Assembly: GCA_022410635.1 (NCBI GenBank)
Contig: JAJVDF010000449.1
Coordinates: 199,451-263,450 of the forward strand
From: Tretioscincus oriximinensis
Lineage: Eukaryota > Chordata > Lepidosauria > Squamata > Gymnophthalmidae
DNA: 64,000 nt
Direction of reading: 5' to 3'
Of the stretch, positions 54,920 to 64,000 are shown in pieces. Made by a program: the position numbers and the translations under genes. The notes beneath the pieces were generated by a model, which worked only from the letters and a program-made list of their open reading frames with translations, ran no database searches and was not told the origin of the DNA. Each line of letters begins with the position of its first letter. Position 1 is the first letter of the stretch.

Positions 54920-55920
54920 AAGCCTATTGTTCTTTGTATGGTCTGGTTTCAGAGTGAATGATCCACTTTCCTGCACATTGAAAGGATTATGAGCCTATTG
55001 CCACAGATAAAGTAGCCTTTTCAGCATAATGATGAAAGAATCATGATGAAACAGTGTTATAATGAGCTATTAGAAGTCTGCCACAGTGCTGTGTGTAAGC
55101 ATATGTTGCAAATAAACCATGATGATGCGCCTCATAATTCCCGGCGCTGCAACTGGTGGGTAGTTGGGTAATGTGCCCCAGGGTACTAGTGATGGGAAGC
55201 ATCAGAATGGCTGCTAGGGAAAGACAGGATAACTAGCAAAGGTGACAACGAGACTCCGATTCAGCAGTGGTGATAACAGCTGTATCTGCACATCATTTTT
55301 ATTCCATTACTATAAAGGAATATTGCACAATAAAGCATTGTGCAGAGTGGTTTATTCCTGCCTGCTCCCACCTCTTTTGGAAGCTGATCACAACTTCTGT
55401 GCCCACATATAGGTCTCAGTCATACAGTGCAAGTGCAGCTGATAATGACTCCCACCAGAAGTCGTCACCAGCTGAATCTGCACCACACATCTGAGGCTTC
55501 GATGTGGGCTTAGAAGTTGCAGTCAGTTTCCTGAAGGGGTGGGAACAGGCAATGTTGGATACCAACACCGTATGCTCACGAAATTTGTGAAAGTTGGACT
55601 GCGCTAGGAATATACAACAAGGACATTGCCAGAGGGTTCAGGAACATTAAAAAGAGAAAAGCTTAACAAGCTAAAAGAAACAAGGAAGAAGATTATTCAC
55701 AAATGGTACAGGACACCAACACAGCTGTGACACATGATAGCAAGCATTGACGAATATTGCTGGCATGGCTGTAGCAAAAGGGGGGGCTTTACACATATGT
55801 TATACAAATGACTGGTGGTCCAAGAATACTGGGCAAAGTTTTTAAAAAGAAACAAATAGAAAGCTGTACACACAAATAAGAATAACAAACAAAATGGCGA
55901 TGCTACACACGGATATGGAT
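54920..55920. other. no feature recognised
   Basis: About 1 kb without a repeat or gene that I can support. Confidence 0.45.
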
Positions 55921-55924
55921 GTCA

Positions 55925-56035
55925 ATTTCAGAGAAATAGCCGTGTTAGTCTAGTCTGAAGAAGTAGACCTGTCTACGAAAGCTTATGCCAACCACTTTTC
56001 TCAAGTTAGTCTCAAAGTGCTGCTAGCCCCTTTGA
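55925..56035. mobile_element. Penelope-like element ends, unequal inverted pair
   Basis: A short minus-sense end (CAGAGAAATAGCCGTGTTAG) is fused to a plus-sense end (GAAGAAGTAGACCTGTCTAC to CTGCTAGCCCCTTTGAC). ACGGATATGGATGT flanks both sides (about 55,908 and 56,034), a target duplication of about 14 bp. Confidence 0.7.
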
Positions 56036-56077
56036 CGGATATGGATGTTATCCCCACAATCCAAACAAAAGGGGTAA

Positions 56078-56338
56078 TATTTATTTATTTATTTATTTGT
56101 ACTTATATCCTGCCCTATATCTGAACGTCTCAGGCCAGTCAACCATAGGGTGGCGCACATAGCTTTTTGTTGCTTTCTCCACAACAGACACCCTGAGAAG
56201 TAGGTGGGGCTGAGAGAGTTCTAAAGAACTGTGACTGGCCTAAGGTCACCCAGCTGGTTTCATGGAGGAATGAGGAATTGAACCGGGAGACTCCCAGATG
56301 TGAGTCCAACACTCTAAACACTACACCAAACTGGCTCT
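56078..56338 (-). mobile_element. SINE-2, near full length
   Basis: On minus: GAGCCAGTTTGGTGTAGTGT, GGTTCAATTCCTCATTCC, body CTCAGGGTGTCTGTTGTGG and ATAAATAAATAAATA tail. Confidence 0.8.
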
Positions 56339-57086
56339 CAAACCCATACAGAGACCAGAAGAATTAATAGGAGAATTAATAACTTGGGGAATGGAAGGAC
56401 AGAAACAAATAGATACAAATGGTACAACTACATCGTAGAATTGTTAGCAGCCGAATGTATGACTTGTAGAATTAATAATAGGGATAATTTAGATACATTG
56501 GAAAATTGTAAACAAAAATGGAGGGTGTAAAAACACATTCGGAGAACTGCGGTGTGAGAGCAAAAGACTGAAATTGAATATTATCTTTTAACTGTAGGAA
56601 AAACAGTTAACATGTGTGTTAACATTAAATCTCAATTAAAAGGGCAGCCACCCAGGTAAGTCATTGGGAAGAAGAGAGATGGGCTGGAAGGGGGAGGCAA
56701 GGATAGTGGCTGTTAAAAAGGATGGCCATGGGGCAGGACACCAGATGTATGTTTATCCCAGATGCCATATAACACAGTTGAAGCACTGATGGCTTTAAAA
56801 ACATGGAGGCAGCCTCTGATAAGCAAATTATATTATATGGGGATTTGCTAGCTGAATAGGGTTCCGTCCTCATTGACTTTGAGCCTTATTCTGGGATATA
56901 CCTCAGAATAGGAGCCTGCCATCTATATGCTAGGGTAGACTAGCCCATGAAGATGGAGTATGTACAGTGCATTTATTTCAAAGACATTCCCAATCTGGGT
57001 AAATGTATTTTTTCTGCATTCTCAATTGTTTGCTTCATTTTCTTTGCTTTGCTAAGGGATTCTCTGCTGTTCTCATCCTTCCTATA

Positions 57087-57128
<42 letters not shown>

Positions 57129-57260
57129 AACAACAGCAACAACAACAGGAAGAGGAAGAGGAGGAAGAGGAGGAAGAGGAGGAAGAAAAGGAAGAAAAAG
57201 AAGAAAAGGAAGAAAAGGAAGAAAAGGAAGAAGGAGAAGGAGGAAGAAGAAGGAAGAAGA
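57087..57260. repeat. (CAA)n then GGA/GAA-rich tracts
   Basis: About 14 CAA units (57,087-57,128) run into AGGAAGAGGAGGAAG-type purine repeats that form the tail of the SINE-1 piece next door. Confidence 0.9.
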
Positions 57261-57348
57261 ACTGGATTCATATATCCCACTTTTCTCAATTTTCAAAGGG
57301 ACTCAAAGCAGCTTACAAGGGTATTTCTGCCCGAAGGCTTACAAGAAG
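57260..57348 (-). mobile_element. SINE-1 3' end fragment
   Basis: TATATCCCACTTTTCTCAAT, GGGACTCAAAGCAGCTTACA and TTCTGCCCGAAGGCTTACA are the SINE-1 3' part in reverse. The head is missing. Confidence 0.6.
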
Positions 57349-57685
57349 AAGAAGAGGAAATTGGAAAAATTTGCTGTAGATAAACTATTTTTCTACAGCT
57401 CTTACAGCTTTTTTAAAACTTTGTTCTCTTGACATAATAAGCTTGCAAGGATAATTTAGAACATTTTAATTGGGCCATACAGTAAATTTTACCAGTTCAT
57501 GAAGAGACAAAATAAAACAAATGTCAAAACAAGCATTTGGCTTGTTTCTGTAAATTACCTTTGTGGGATGCTCCACATTGAGATACATAATTCATGTCAA
57601 AATGAAACAGGTTGTTCCTGGCATGAAATTAGTTGTTCCACAGCCAAAGCTGTGGTGGTTTGAAGCCATATTCAAGTTCAAAAGA

Positions 57686-58112
57686 GAGNTACAAGGATGG
57701 TGAGTGTTCTGGAAACTATGTCCTATGAGGAACGGTTAAAGGATCTGGGATGTTTAGTCTGCAAAAGAGAAGACTGAGAGGAGACCTGATAGCTGTCTAC
57801 AAATAACTGAAGGGCTGTCACAGAGCAGAGGGATCAGCACTGTTCTCATTAGCACATGGAAGGACTAGAAACAATGGAATGAAACTGCAAGGGAGTAGAT
57901 TTAGTTTAGATATCAGAAAAAACTTTCTAACAGTCAGGGTGATAAACCAGTGGAACAGTTTGCCACAGGGGGTGGTCAGTTCGCCTTCCCTGGAAGTCTT
58001 CAAACAGAGACTGGACAGTCATCTGTCTGGGATGGTTTAATGAATCCTGCATCAAGCAGGGGGCTGGACCCGATGACCCTGGAGGTCCCTTTCAACTCTA
58101 TGATTCTATGAT
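57686..58112 (+). mobile_element. CR1-type LINE 3' end
   Basis: CCTATGAGGAACGGTTAAAG, GAAGACTGAGAGGAGACCTG and a tail TCTATGATTCTATGATTC. The plus strand follows the same sequence as the minus-strand copy at 47.7-48.1 kb. RT C-terminal coding is broken by stops and a lost base. Confidence 0.8.
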
Positions 58113-58130
58113 TCTATGATTCATATTTTG

Positions 58131-58606
58131 GTAGCCCAAAGCCGGGACGGGGTGGGTGAGGGTGCATGCACACGCACGCACATGCACACATACACATGCA
58201 CGCACATACGCATGCACATATGCACGCACATGCACGCTTGTGGTGAGACAGGCAGAACAGAGCTACACAAAAGCTCTGTTCTCTTGACAAAAAACCAAGT
58301 GTTTTTCCTCTGCTGGAGGTGAGTTGGCGCGCTTTGCCTGACAACATGCGTGAAACCCCGCCTCCAGAAGAGGATCAGCTACGGCATGCTCCGAGGTTCC
58401 TTCCAGGACCCTGGAAAGTGTTGCTTGGGCTACAGCCATCAGCCCTGACGGCTCCTTTGCCTTTAAAATCCTGGATTTTTACATTCCCTGGTGCAGCATC
58501 GGGGAATGTAAAAATCCGGGATTTTTTTTTAAACCCGGAGGGGACTATATTTTAGTCCCCAAAGCTGGGATTGTCCCGCCTTCCCGGGATGTATGGCAAC
58601 CTTAGG
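58131..58606 (+). mobile_element. MITE family E copy
   Basis: Starts GGTAGCCCAAAGCCGGGACG, has a CA/TG microsatellite (58,165-58,235), TCCTCTGCTGGAGGTGAG and CTATATTTTAGTCCCC, and ends GGGATGTATGGCAACCTTA. Reverse of the copy at 4,209-4,673. It abuts the CR1 tail. Confidence 0.65.
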
Positions 58607-58669
58607 TAGGGATGAATGTTAAAACACCATGAGAAAGAGTGTCTGGGCCTTAGAATTCTGGGTTCTAAA

Positions 58670-58818
58670 GGCTGGGTTCTCACAAGGACACTAAAACTGA
58701 AGTAGAAGGCAGCAAAGTGAATTAAGATTCACGTTGCTGCTTTCCGTTGTCTCCTGTCTGGTTTAAGAAAGCTACATTTTCTTTGTCTGTCCTCACTCTT
58801 CTGCCCAACAGTTTCAAG
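58670..58818 (+). mobile_element. MITE family C left end
   Basis: GGCTGGGTTCTCACAAGGAC, then CAGCAAAGTGAATTAAGATT and TGCTGCTTTCCG. The family A hairpin element is inserted right after. The other end is not seen. Confidence 0.5.
58811..58818. repeat. 8-bp target site duplication, left
   Basis: GTTTCAAG, repeated exactly at 59,040-59,047 on the other side of the hairpin MITE. Confidence 0.85.
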
Positions 58819-59039
58819 TAGGCTGACCAGATGACCCCTTTCGGGAGGGGGGTTTGAAAACCTGGTTTGGGGGTGCCTCCCAGTTTTTGCTGAGGAATTT
58901 TTTTTTTCAAAGAAATATTTTTTTTTCAAAGAAATATTTTTTTTTCAAAGAAAGATTTTTTTTTCCTCAGCAAAAACCAGGAGGCACCCCCAAACCAGGA
59001 TTTCAGCCTCCCCCATAAGGAGTCATCTGGTTCAGCCTA
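58819..59039. mobile_element. palindromic (hairpin) MITE of family A
   Basis: Both halves are the family A 5' end: TAGGCTGACCAGATGACCCC at the left, TCATCTGGTTCAGCCTA at the right, with CCCCCAAACCAGG-type blocks mirrored. The centre is four TTTTTTTTCAAAGAAA-type units. It is flanked by an exact 8-bp duplication, which points to transposition as a unit by a hAT-like transposase. Confidence 0.85.
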
Positions 59040-59724
59040 GTTTCAAGGAATGTCCGCTGGACATGTCTACTTTTTCAGATGCATATTATTGTTGCTGTTA
59101 TTGATATTATTGTTATTAAATCAGACAGTCACAGGAACTGGTATTCATTTCAGCCTTGTTCTGTATAACACTTTTTGGATTAAACACATACGATTTTAAT
59201 TTTTCTTCAGTTCATGCAGAGTCTGTCCTCAGATTCAACAGCCCCCGTACCCATTAGTCAATTCAGGTTTTACTATGGATTGAACCCCAATATTCTGTAC
59301 TTTTTCAGTTTGGATGTGCAACAATGAGGTATGATCTGAGAAGATTAAACTTTAAACCGGATTGTGGACAGGTACAGTGGAGAGATGTGAGGTCAAGCCA
59401 TATAAAACATGCTAATTATTTGAGTGTGACACTGACCAGGCACAGGGCCTCAACATTTCTTCTTTCAGTTGCTCACTCATTGGGATTTTGTGCAATACAG
59501 TTACTAGGTGTGACTGTACTAGTTATACACTATACAGCTCATACCTGCCAAAATGTTCATAAAAATTAGGACATTAAATCAATGTTTCTTTAACCAAATG
59601 GCCTCCTTTACTCTTGGCTTCTTCACCTAGATGATGTTGCAGGAGAGGAAGAAAAAACTTGCAGAAATGGGGGTTGGGGTGAAACAGCAGTCAATAATCC
59701 TCACTTGAACTGATTTATAAATAT

Positions 59725-59825
59725 GCCAATTTGAGAATGGAACAGAGATGTCCCTTCCATAGTGACCTTTCTCCATTAAAGTATGGTTGCAGGTCTGGGG
59801 TATGGAGTAAGATGGATTAAACATT
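59725..59825 (+). repeat. short interspersed repeat (shared with 50.9 kb)
   Basis: GAATGGAACAGAGATGTCCC, TTAAAGTATGGTTGCAGGTC and TATGGAGTAAGATGG run in the same order as at 50,855-50,990. Confidence 0.45.
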
Positions 59826-59829
59826 AATT

Positions 59830-61255
59830 TTCAAATGTTTTGAAGCACACTTCAAACCAGTCTGTGAGCAGGTATGTGATTGTGCTCTTAGGTGTGTGAT
59901 TCCTATCTTATTGGCTGATCACAGTACTATCTACTCTTTGCTTGTTTTCTTTGTCCAAATACATTGTATTCACAACATTCAGTTCACTTTGGCTGCATTC
60001 GCACTGCACCTTAAAACGAGCACAACTGCATAGCCAACGTCCATTGTCCCGATTGCATTACCATAAAAACCAACTCCGAAGTGCTCCCGCTTCCTTCAAT
60101 ATGCACATAATTCATTTCTGTTATGGAGCTCATGGCCAAATTCCATCGCCGCTGCTCCTTTTTGCCATTTGTGTTAGGTGTACTCCAACTACAGAGTTCT
60201 CTGTAGCCCATGGAATCTTAACGTTAATGAACGACCAACCCCATCACTCCTGTATCTTGCCAAAGGGGTGACCAAGACTGGCTGGTTTTTCCCCTCTGAA
60301 CCCATTGGGCCTTATTTCGGGGACAGAAGGGAGGCAGCAGTGGAGCAGCGTCTGAGTGCAAGCATGAAGTGCACCATCGATCCACTGCTGCCTCTCCCCC
60401 CTCCCTTGCCTTAAAAATTGGTTTTTCCAGCTTCCTCCATAGCTATGGTGGGAAGGATTCAGCAGTCAATACATGTGCTATGCAGGCTCTTAACATGGAG
60501 TGGATAAGAACGTGAAATTAGGCATCCACGTTGGGTTTAATTTGAATCAAACATGTTTTCCATTCCGTGTTAAGGTGTAGGGTTAACTATATTATTTTGA
60601 ACTATGGTAAATTCCAGAAATTTATAACCCATGTGCAATCCCACCAGACATGGATCTCTCACATCTATGCTAACACATTAGTGATTTGACAAGGAGTCCA
60701 ATGTCAATTTGTAAATTAACCATTTATATTTTTTTAAAAAACTTAGTATTCTTAATTATGTAAGTATTTGCATCCCTTTCATTCCACCCCATGTAAAATA
60801 TATTGTGTTCCTGTATATGTGTCAGCTTGTACAGGACCTCAGGCAAGAACTCCATGGCCTTGTAGATTTGATCTTAGGCTGGATCAAATAGGCTATTTGG
60901 CCTGTGATCAAAGGTGGCTGGCTGCACGAGCCAACGCAATCGGATTTCGATGGCTCAGGTCACTTTAATGTTAGTGAGAATAACAGGGGTGGTAATGCCT
61001 GAGATGCTTCTGAGAATTCAACAAGATGGCACCAGTCTTCTTGCAACTAGTAGATTGTACCATTGGCCCAGTGCTATAATCTGTGTGCATGCACACTGAA
61101 CAACGTATTCCTGAGGAATGTTATGCATACAAAATTCACCCCAGTTCTGCATCTATGAAAGTGTGATGTTCAACCCAAAAGCATGGCCTTTCCATAGATC
61201 AGTCTGCAGTGCAGCTGGTTGTATGAGCTAGTTAGTAATCCAGTGCAAACACAGC
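59830..61255. other. no gene recognised
   Basis: A GGCTGCATTCGCACTGCACC end near 59,992 hints at a relative of the family F MITE, but no matching right end is sure. Otherwise plain sequence. Confidence 0.4.
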
Positions 61256-61259
61256 CACC

Positions 61260-61672
61260 GTGATGTGCATACGACATTTTTCTACCTCGTTCATAGCGCA
61301 ATCAGGAAGACTCGGGCACAAGTGCTAAGTGTTTTTCAGTAGTCAACCCGCAATAAATGCTGTTTTTCCCAGAATAAACTATTGTTCAGATATTCAGGCA
61401 TCATTCCAGAGAACTCCCGTATCTCGCAAGCATATGTGTGTACACAAATTAGACGCAAGATGTTAAAACAATCAAGAATGTGGAAGTTGTTTCTATTGGT
61501 TGTTGTGAGTAAAAATAAATAAATATTGGATTGCACTGTGACGAGATCAATGAGCCATGTTACAGAACTGGAGCATTGATCACAGAATATACATGTTTGA
61601 TGTGCACGGACACACGATTGCTATATTCTGGATTATAGCATTTGTAGAGGTTTTTAAGTCATCGTGTGCACT
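61260..61672 (-). mobile_element. MITE family B copy B5
   Basis: GATGTGCATACGACATTTTT at the left, CCCAGAATAAACTATTGTTC inside and TTTTTAAGTCATCGTGTGCA at the right. Full length, older than B4. Confidence 0.75.
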
Positions 61673-62243
61673 TAAACAAGTGCATCTTTTAGACAGGGTG
61701 CTGTTGAAATGCAAGTTCTTCCTAAGAATTAGGTGTATATAGCTGCACTTTTTGGAAAAAAAGACCCCAGAGGTAGAAATGGATGTATAAAGAAAAGAGG
61801 TTTTATAGGAAAGATACTATGCAGATAGCAGGAAGGCTAACATCAGAATTTTGTCTGTGCTCACAATATACACAAGATTATACGTGCACTTCCATGCAGC
61901 AACTTTTAAAGAGGTTGCTCTCTTGCAATGGGTAAAGAATGAATGCTCTGAAGTTCGGCCCATGATTGCAAAGGAAAAAGAAGGAAAACAAAAGGCAAGC
62001 GATCATTATGAGGACTCTTGTCAAAAATAAAACAAGAAAGATGGTTAATGGAAAGTGAGATGATGTAGAAGAGCAAGATGTGCGTATGAGTGGCATTTCA
62101 ATAATTGTGTTCAAAGGATCCAATCATCCAAGGAAACAGGAGAAGCAACAAAGCACAAACAAAAAGAGAAAGTCCCCTCTCAGGGTGAAAAGGGTGAGGA
62201 CATTGGGAAGAAGGGGAGAACAAAAGGAACACATGCCAAGCGT

Positions 62244-62785
62244 ATGAGCAAATCAAGATATGGAAAGATATATTTACAACCAGTTGCTGAACACTTCAAC
62301 TTTCCAGGACATTCCATCTCAGACCTCAGGACTGCAGTCCTTGAACAAAGAAACTACAAAGGAAGATTTGAAAGAGAAGCAGCAGAACTTGAATACATTC
62401 ATAAGTTCCAAGCCATCAAGAAATGACTTAATGAAGATAATGGTTTCCTGCAACAATTATATATTTTTATGAAACCTGCTAAGTATTTAATTGATTCACT
62501 ATCAGACATTGCCAGGGACTTTTTCACATGAGAGGATTAGTTTCTTCTAGTTACTTGTTTTTCTAACCTGCAGTTCATCACCTTATCACCTTTGTACATG
62601 CTTTGTCATCTCCCATACACAGTTTTCTATAAATACCTGACCCTGAATACTAGTCCCTCAGAATCTGAAGAAGTAGACGTGTCTATGAAAGCTTATGCCA
62701 CCCACTTTCGTCAAGTTAGTCTCAAAGTGCTATTAGCTCCTTTGCTGGACTTTCTACTAGACTAACACGGCTATTTCTCTGAAAA
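62244..62785 (+). pseudogene. Penelope-like element: end of the GIY-YIG ORF and 3' end
   Basis: A 60-codon frame (62,244-62,426) contains HFNFPGHSISDLRTAVLEQ and ends ELEYIHKF plus a short tail. This is the C-terminal part of a PLE GIY-YIG endonuclease. About 220 bp later the copy ends with the GAAGAAGTAGACGTGTCTAT to CGGCTATTTCTCTGAAAATT block. That link identifies all the short copies of this block in the window as PLE 3' ends. The RT and most of the endonuclease are missing. Confidence 0.75.
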
Positions 62786-62951
62786 TTACAACTGTTTTGT
62801 GAACCTTTGAAATAAAACCCAGGTTAAAATCATATCCACATGTCATGAACCTGTATATTGGTGTGGTTAGGAGTTTGGGGCTCAGGACCTTCCACTGTGA
62901 AATCAACAGAAAAGTACTAAGATTTTTCGATTAAGTACATGGTTAGCACTA

Positions 62952-63009
<58 letters not shown>

Positions 63010-63040
63010 CAATAACAATAACAATAACAATAACAATAAC

Positions 63041-63084
<44 letters not shown>
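62952..63084. repeat. (TAA)n/(CAATAA)n microsatellite
   Basis: TAA units, a central patch of about six AACAAT-type units (63,005-63,045), then TAA again. Poly-Asn and poly-Tyr frames here are artefacts. Confidence 0.95.
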
Positions 63085-63085
<1 letters not shown>

Positions 63086-63320
63086 CTGAAATATTGGAGC
63101 TTCCTAGCAAAACAGCAATTATGTGTGGAAGGAGCCTTGATTTCATAGTAAAGGTGTTGATGCAGGAAGTCCTTTACTATTTTCCTCACATTTACTGGAT
63201 ACACTTAATGTATATCCTTTCATAAGTAATTTCAAGAAGTCTATCTCTTTTCTTCACCCTCTACAAAATAATCCTTTTGTTTTATCCCTTTTTATTCTTT
63301 GTTTGGCATTTGCTAATATT

Positions 63321-63738
63321 GGCTGTGTGCACACGATAACTTAAAAACTGCTATAAAGTTATATTCCGGAATATAGGAATTGCGTGTCCGTGCACACCAA
63401 ACCTATATATTCCGTGACCAGTGCCCCAGTTCCATAATATCGTTCACTGAGTGCAGTCCAAGAATTTTTTTTTACTCACAACAGCCACTAGAAACTACTG
63501 CCGTGTTCTCGCTTGTTTTAATCTCTCGTGCTAATTTGTGCTCACGCATATGCTTGGGAGAAGATGGGGGTTGGCCGCTAGAGGTTTTCCGGGACAGTGC
63601 CTGAATATCCCAGCAGTTGTTTATTCTGGGAAAAACAGTGTTTATTACAGGCTGACTGCTGAAAAATGCTTAGCCTGTGTGCTGGAGTCTTCCTCATCTC
63701 GTTCCAATCGAGGTAGAAATATGCTGTGTGCACGCAGT
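63321..63738 (+). mobile_element. MITE family B copy B6
   Basis: GGCTGTGTGCACACGATAAC at the left and ATGCTGTGTGCACGCAGTC at the right, 418 bp. Interior identical in order to B4. Confidence 0.8.
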
Positions 63739-64000
63739 CATTATTTTTGACTACTCTCTTAAAAACCTTAACCCTTCAGGAATAAAACGGTACATTTCAA
63801 TCTGATTTGGGGGGATGAGGGCTGGGTATTTTTTTTNAAAAAAAATCCACTGCAAAACAGTTTGCTTTGCTAATGCTTTCCCTCCCATTCTGGAGATTAA
63901 TAAAAAATGAACTAAAACATCAGTATAGCATGACCCTGAAAAGCTTGTACATTAATGTATGTCAACAGGGTATGTTTCCCAAGATACAAATATCTGGGTG

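Noticed and set aside
62952..63084. CRISPR-like or satellite array
   Set aside because: Simple trinucleotide repeat without spacers.
62917..63204. Poly-Leu, poly-Asn and poly-Tyr ORFs
   Set aside because: Translations of the (TAA)n repeat.

Overview
The window is vertebrate nuclear DNA, most probably from a squamate reptile (lizard, gecko or snake). It is AT-rich and intron-rich. It carries CR1- and L2-type LINE pieces, Penelope-like (PLE) and DIRS retrotransposons, two tRNA-derived SINE families with TTC or ATTT tails, and many small inverted-repeat DNA transposons. There are no operons, CRISPR arrays or bacterial signals. The species call is an inference from this repeat mix.

Gene content: one split gene runs on the minus strand from about 39,045 down to 5,229 and continues off the left edge. 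I found 16 coding exons (112 to 447 bp, 2,438 nt, about 800 codons after the first ATG). Each has an AG acceptor and a GT donor, and all 15 exon junctions are phase-compatible. The protein resembles the N-terminal and middle part of SHOC1 (C9orf84/ZIP2H), a meiotic crossover factor; that name is from memory of the family and not from a search. No convincing exon was found right of 39,045.

Layout: 1-1,542 is the 5' part of a DIRS-like element (terminal repeat, GC-rich leader, start of a gag-like ORF). 1,543-4,760 holds PLE ends and a SINE split by a MITE. 5,229-15,442 holds nine gene exons with MITEs between them. 16,547-22,423 is a nearly full-length DIRS element, in sense orientation inside the intron between exons 7 and 8, with both inverted terminal repeats and the internal complementary region. 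22,754-39,045 holds seven more exons among MITEs, SINEs and LINE ends. 39,377-64,000 is gene-poor, with two related LTR-like segments, CR1 remnants, long TTC and TAA microsatellites, several MITE families and a PLE remnant with a GIY-YIG tail.

The most notable structures are: the DIRS element with its circular-junction sequence still readable and a SINE inserted just ahead of its recombinase tyrosine; a hairpin MITE (58,819-59,039) with a perfect 8-bp target duplication; two short hAT-type MITEs with perfect 8-bp duplications; and a 90-bp-arm inverted repeat (41,281-41,515) nested inside another MITE. I did not find a convincing wholly new gene system; the value lies in the transposon architecture around the meiotic gene.
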